Shown piece after piece: positions 58,348 through 61,098 of a DNA stretch of 61,098 nt (its first letter is position 1; every line of letters begins with the position of its first letter). The notes beneath the pieces are model-generated. The model made no database searches, was not told the origin of the DNA, and saw only the letters and a list, made by a program, of their open reading frames with translations. Source of the DNA: Verrucomicrobiota bacterium (GTDB taxonomy: Bacteria; Verrucomicrobiota; Verrucomicrobiia; Limisphaerales; UBA1096); contig JACNJE010000110.1 in assembly GCA_014382705.1 (NCBI GenBank), forward strand, positions 1 to 61,098. The letters run 5' to 3'. A program made the position numbers and the translations under genes.

Positions 58348-58794
58348 TCAGAACGGGACGTCGTCGTCCCCGGGGCCGTCAATAGGCGGCCCGTCTGCGG
58401 GTTGGGAGGGAGGGGGAGCGGATTGCCGTGGGGCAGAACCATCGCTTTCGACTTGTCCACTTCCGCCGCCAACGAAGCTGAACCGTTCGAGTACCACGCC
58501 GAGCCTGCTCCGGTTTTGCCCGGTGTTCTTGTCCTCCCACTGGTCGAGCTTAAGGCGGCCCTCGACCAGGATTGGGCGGCCTTTCTGCATATATTGGCCA
58601 AGTGTCTCAGCCTGTTTTCCAAAGGCATCGATGTCCACGAAAGTGGTTTCCTCCTTCTGCTGGCCCTCGGCGTCCCGCCAGACGCGGTTGACGGCGAGGC
58701 CCAGCTTGGCGATTGCGGTTCCGCTGGGGGTGTAGCGCAACTCGGGGTCGCGCGTCAGGTTGCCCATCAGGATGACTTTGTTGAAGCTCGCCAT
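58348..58794 (-). CDS. ssb: Single-stranded DNA-binding protein
   Basis: Coats single-stranded DNA in replication and repair, 148 aa. The OB fold starts MASFNKVILMGNLTRDPELRY and includes the VEGRLKLDQWEDK strand. The C-terminus ends in the acidic interaction tip GDDDVPF. A palindrome at 58594 encodes LGQ within QAETLGQYMQKG. It lies between rpsF and rplI where rpsR often sits; rpsR is not here. Confidence 0.95.
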   Translation of the reverse strand: MASFNKVILMGNLTRDPELRYTPSGTAIAKLGLAVNRVWRDAEGQQKEETTFVDIDAFGKQAETLGQYMQKGRPILVEGRLKLDQWEDKNTGQNRSRLGVVLERFSFVGGGSGQVESDGSAPRQSAPPPSQPADGPPIDGPGDDDVPF

Positions 58795-58837
58795 GAAAGG
58801 AGTTTAATCGGGTTGCAATCCGGAATCAACCCGCGAT

Positions 58838-59125
58838 TCACCCCGGCTTGGTGAAGAATACGCGGAAGACGTCTTTGAGCTTGAGCAGGCGCTTTTTCAG
58901 GTCGCCAGTCGCTGCCGGGTCGCCCTCGAACGTGACCTCGAGGTAGTAGCCGTCCGGGTTTTTGCGGTTGGCCACCCGGACAAAGTTCCTCTGGCCCACG
59001 GCGTTGAATTCGCCGACCTTCCCACCGGCCGTGTCGATCTCGGCCGAGATGAGGGTCTGCAGTTCCTCGACGGTGCTCTCACGCCCCGTCTCCTTCAGGA
59101 TGATCGTCCCTTCGTATTTCGTCAT
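58838..59125 (-). CDS. rpsF: 30S ribosomal protein S6
   Basis: Small-subunit protein, 95 aa. It begins MTKYEGTIILKETGRESTVEEL and has the S6 strand NPDGYYLEVTFEG; it ends RVFFTKPG. The first 47 bases overlap the end of pth in another frame, so the two are translationally linked. Confidence 0.92.
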   Translation of the reverse strand: MTKYEGTIILKETGRESTVEELQTLISAEIDTAGGKVGEFNAVGQRNFVRVANRKNPDGYYLEVTFEGDPAATGDLKKRLLKLKDVFRVFFTKPG

Positions 59126-59723
59126 CTGTCTTGTTTCCTGTCGGGGAACAGTCCCCGTTGTAATTGTTCATGGCCGGCCCGATGCCTTGCCGCACCCAGC
59201 AGGCGAGTTGGTCCGCCGCCGTTTCCAGCACCTTTCCCAGCAGTTCGGCTTCCGCCTCGGCAAATCTGCCGAGCACGAAGCCGGACACTTCCCGGTTTGG
59301 TTCCGGGCGGCCGACCCCCAGCCGGAGCCGGGCAAAAGCGTCATTTCCCAGCAACCCCTGGATGGAATCCAGACCCCGATGGCCGCCTGTGCCGCCGCCG
59401 GGGCGCATCCGTACGGCACCAAGCGGCAGGTCGATGTCATCGACCACCACCATGATCCGCCCGACGGGAATCTGGTAAAACTTGGCCAACGGCACCACGG
59501 ATTGGCCACTCAAGTTCATGTAGCCCTGTGGCTTGCACAGGAGGACGGGGCTGCCGTCCTGCCTGCCCTTGGCCAAGTGGGTGGCGAACTTTTTGTTCAC
59601 TTCCCACTCCGCGCCCAAGCGCTTGGCCAAGCGGTCGAGCACCATGAACCCGGCGTTGTGCCGCGTGTCGGCGTACCCTTTCCCGGGATTGCCCAAGCCC
59701 GCGATCAGGTATGTCTCTTCCAT
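59079..59723 (-). CDS. pth: Peptidyl-tRNA hydrolase
   Basis: Releases tRNA from stalled peptidyl-tRNA, 214 aa. Signatures: AGLGNPGKGYADTRHNAGF (catalytic histidine), KPQGYMNLSGQSV, VVVDDIDLPLG and GGGTGGHRGLDSI. The last about 16 residues (TDDEIRRDDHPEGDGA) are encoded in the overlap with rpsF. Palindromes at 59482, 59569 and 59623 all encode LAK. Confidence 0.95.
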   Translation of the reverse strand: MEETYLIAGLGNPGKGYADTRHNAGFMVLDRLAKRLGAEWEVNKKFATHLAKGRQDGSPVLLCKPQGYMNLSGQSVVPLAKFYQIPVGRIMVVVDDIDLPLGAVRMRPGGGTGGHRGLDSIQGLLGNDAFARLRLGVGRPEPNREVSGFVLGRFAEAEAELLGKVLETAADQLACWVRQGIGPAMNNYNGDCSPTGNKTDDEIRRDDHPEGDGA

Positions 59724-59785
59724 ACGCGGGCCTTCTCAAAGATCACGGCGAACCGGCCGATCCGGCAGGTCGCCACTTAAAATTA

Positions 59786-60475
59786 TCAACCTTCCTTCTT
59801 GTCCCCGCCCTCGGCACCGTCTTCTTTCTTGGCACCTTCTTGTGCCGGGGCTTCGCCCTCGGCAGTGGCTTCTTCCGCCCCCTCTGCCGCCGCCGCTGCC
59901 TCTTCGGCCTCGGCCATCATCTGCATGCGGGAGGTTGCAATGGCGATCACTAAAGCCTTCGGCGAACCGATCGCGACGACCCCTTTTGGCAGGTCAAGAT
60001 CCACCAAGTGCAGGGATTGGCCGACATCAAGGTTTGTGACATCGGGCTCGAGGCTTTCGGGGATGTCCGCCGGCCGGCCTTTCAGCGTGACGGTGTGCAT
60101 CGAGGTCTGCATGACGCCGCCCAGCTTCACGCCCTCGGCGGTGCCAACCGGGCGCAGCGGCACCTGTGCCGTGACAACACTGTCCTTGGTCAGGCGCTTG
60201 AAATCGACATGGATGAATCCGTTGGTCAGGGGGTTCCTCTGGACATCCTGCACCAGTGCGATGCTCTTTTCGCCTTCAATTACCAGTTCGACGAGGAAGT
60301 TCTTCGCCTCGGTGGACTTTGCCGCCTTGCCAAACTGTTTGGCCTCAAGCTCGATGCTCTGCGGGTCGCCGTTGCCGTAAACAACGCCGGGCAGGCCTCC
60401 GCCCTGACGAACTTTTTTGCTGCCTGTGGTCTTGGTCAACGTCCGCGGACTTGCGGCCAATGAGATTGCTTTCAT
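59786..60475 (-). CDS. rplY: 50S ribosomal protein L25/CTC family
   Basis: 5S rRNA-binding protein of the long CTC type, 229 aa. The L25 domain (KVRQGGGLPGVVYGNGDPQ) comprises the first about 95 residues and is followed by the CTC beta domain (VPLRPVGTAEGVKLGGVMQ). The last 50 residues are Ala/Glu/Gly-rich and acidic. The run prs-rplY-pth-rpsF is a common bacterial order. Confidence 0.94.
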   Translation of the reverse strand: MKAISLAASPRTLTKTTGSKKVRQGGGLPGVVYGNGDPQSIELEAKQFGKAAKSTEAKNFLVELVIEGEKSIALVQDVQRNPLTNGFIHVDFKRLTKDSVVTAQVPLRPVGTAEGVKLGGVMQTSMHTVTLKGRPADIPESLEPDVTNLDVGQSLHLVDLDLPKGVVAIGSPKALVIAIATSRMQMMAEAEEAAAAAEGAEEATAEGEAPAQEGAKKEDGAEGGDKKEG

Positions 60476-60509
60476 GTAATTTGTCCCAAAAATGCCTCCC
60501 CGGCGGCGC

Positions 60510-61098
60510 TCAGGTGGTGCGCGCTCCCTTGAAGCGGAACAGCGAGTTCACCGAGGAATTGTTGTGGATTCGCTGGATGGCTTCCCCCAGCAACCCCGCA
60601 ACGGAGAGGGTGTTAATGTTCAACCCCTCGATTTCGGGGCGGGGGACTGTATCAGTCGTGATCAATTCGTCAATACAAGAGTTTTTCAGCCGGTCAATGC
60701 CCAAATCGTTGAGAATCGTGTGGGAAACGCAGGCCCGGACACTTGCCGCCCCGTGTTCCTTTAGGATGGCCGCCGCATTGACCAGCGTGCCGGCGGTCTC
60801 GGTGAGGTCATCGACTAAAAGTGCGTTTTTGCCTTCAATATCGCCGATAATGCCCACCGACTCCGTGTTGGTGGCGCTCGTGCGGCGTTTGGCGACGATT
60901 GCCAGATCGGCTCCGAGCATTTCCGAGTAGGCGTGGGCCATTTTCAGCCCCCCTACATCCGGGCTGACCACCACTTGGTTATCCTTGTTGGAGGAGTGAG
61001 TAGTACTAGTACTAGTACTAGTACTAGTACTAGTACTAGTACGAGTACTAGTAGTACTAGTAGTACTACTAGTACTAGTAGTACTAGTAGTACTAGTA
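60510..61098 (-). CDS. prs: Ribose-phosphate pyrophosphokinase, C-terminal part, 5' end outside window
   Basis: Makes PRPP for nucleotide and amino-acid synthesis. VVVSPDVGGLKMAHAYSEML and the PRPP-binding LLVDDLTETAGT are clear, and the C-terminus (HNNSSVNSLFRF) is normal. Upstream of SNKDNQVVVSPD the frame stays open to the window end but encodes only Thr and Ser (one Arg) from a simple repeat, in place of the expected N-terminal half. The gene is therefore partial, interrupted or mis-assembled here. Confidence 0.85.
   Translation of the reverse strand, partial: TSTTSTTSTSSTTSTTSTRTSTSTSTSTSTSTTHSSNKDNQVVVSPDVGGLKMAHAYSEMLGADLAIVAKRRTSATNTESVGIIGDIEGKNALLVDDLTETAGTLVNAAAILKEHGAASVRACVSHTILNDLGIDRLKNSCIDELITTDTVPRPEIEGLNINTLSVAGLLGEAIQRIHNNSSVNSLFRFKGARTT
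60999..61098. repeat. ACTAGT-type microsatellite at the window end
   Basis: The last 100 bases consist of irregular ACT and AGT triplets, with one ACG at 61041. In the prs frame this gives about 33 Thr/Ser codons without a stop. The unit is self-complementary (ACTAGT), so the run can fold on itself and is a likely cause of an assembly break. Confidence 0.9.

Overview
The window is a GC-rich bacterial segment (roughly 60% G+C by eye), almost fully coding. Three small proteins start with a type IV pilin-like head ([17 protein letters not shown]), one of them with a C-terminal GFVDGHVEW motif. Together with octaheme cytochrome, SUMF1-type and large secreted multidomain genes, this points to the Verrucomicrobiota or a nearby PVC lineage. 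That assignment is inference; there is no rRNA gene here.

Layout. 0.2-9.5 kb (+): glutamate synthase gltBD, then transhydrogenase pntAB. 9.5-10.35 kb: a gene-free mosaic of inverted repeats containing a nearly perfect 289-bp tandem duplication. 10.35-22.2 kb (-): complex I operon 1, nuoA-B-C-D-I-H-J-K-L-M-M-N, with two nuoM and no nuoEFG. 22.3-28.5 kb (-): SUMF1-domain protein, three prepilin-like proteins and an octaheme cytochrome c. 28.97-35.3 kb (+): RNase R and a 1371-aa secreted metzincin protease. 35.4-49.0 kb (+): complex I operon 2, nuoB-C-D-E-F-G-H-I-J-K-L-M-N, with no nuoA and with an antisense tRNA-Gln between nuoE and nuoF. 49.0-49.4 kb: a three-layer concentric inverted repeat. 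49.4-55.9 kb (-): dprA, an HMGL-like aldolase, oppA, secG, tpiA and pgk. 56.0-57.3 kb (+): carA. 57.3-61.1 kb (-): a lipoprotein, rplI, ssb, rpsF, pth, rplY and a partial prs that runs into an ACTAGT microsatellite at the window end.

How the genes fit together. The core theme is redox energy conversion. Operon 2 encodes an NADH-oxidising complex I (NuoEFG present). Operon 1 encodes an 11-subunit-type complex with an extra antiporter subunit and a NuoL whose lateral-helix region is about 26 residues longer, as expected of the '2M' complex I class. PntAB links NADH/NADPH pools to the proton gradient and GltBD consumes NADPH for ammonia assimilation. The multiheme cytochrome suggests an additional respiratory route.

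The most striking signal is not a gene. The 8-bp palindrome TTGGCCAA, usually embedded in CGCTTGGCCAAGCG, occurs 67 times by hand count where about one is expected by chance. It lies in all three reading frames of unrelated genes, in intergenic DNA, in a terminator-like hairpin and inside a dispersed repeat, and it sometimes forms 12-bp-period tandem dimers. It behaves like the HIP1 palindrome of cyanobacteria but has a different sequence. I know of no description of it.
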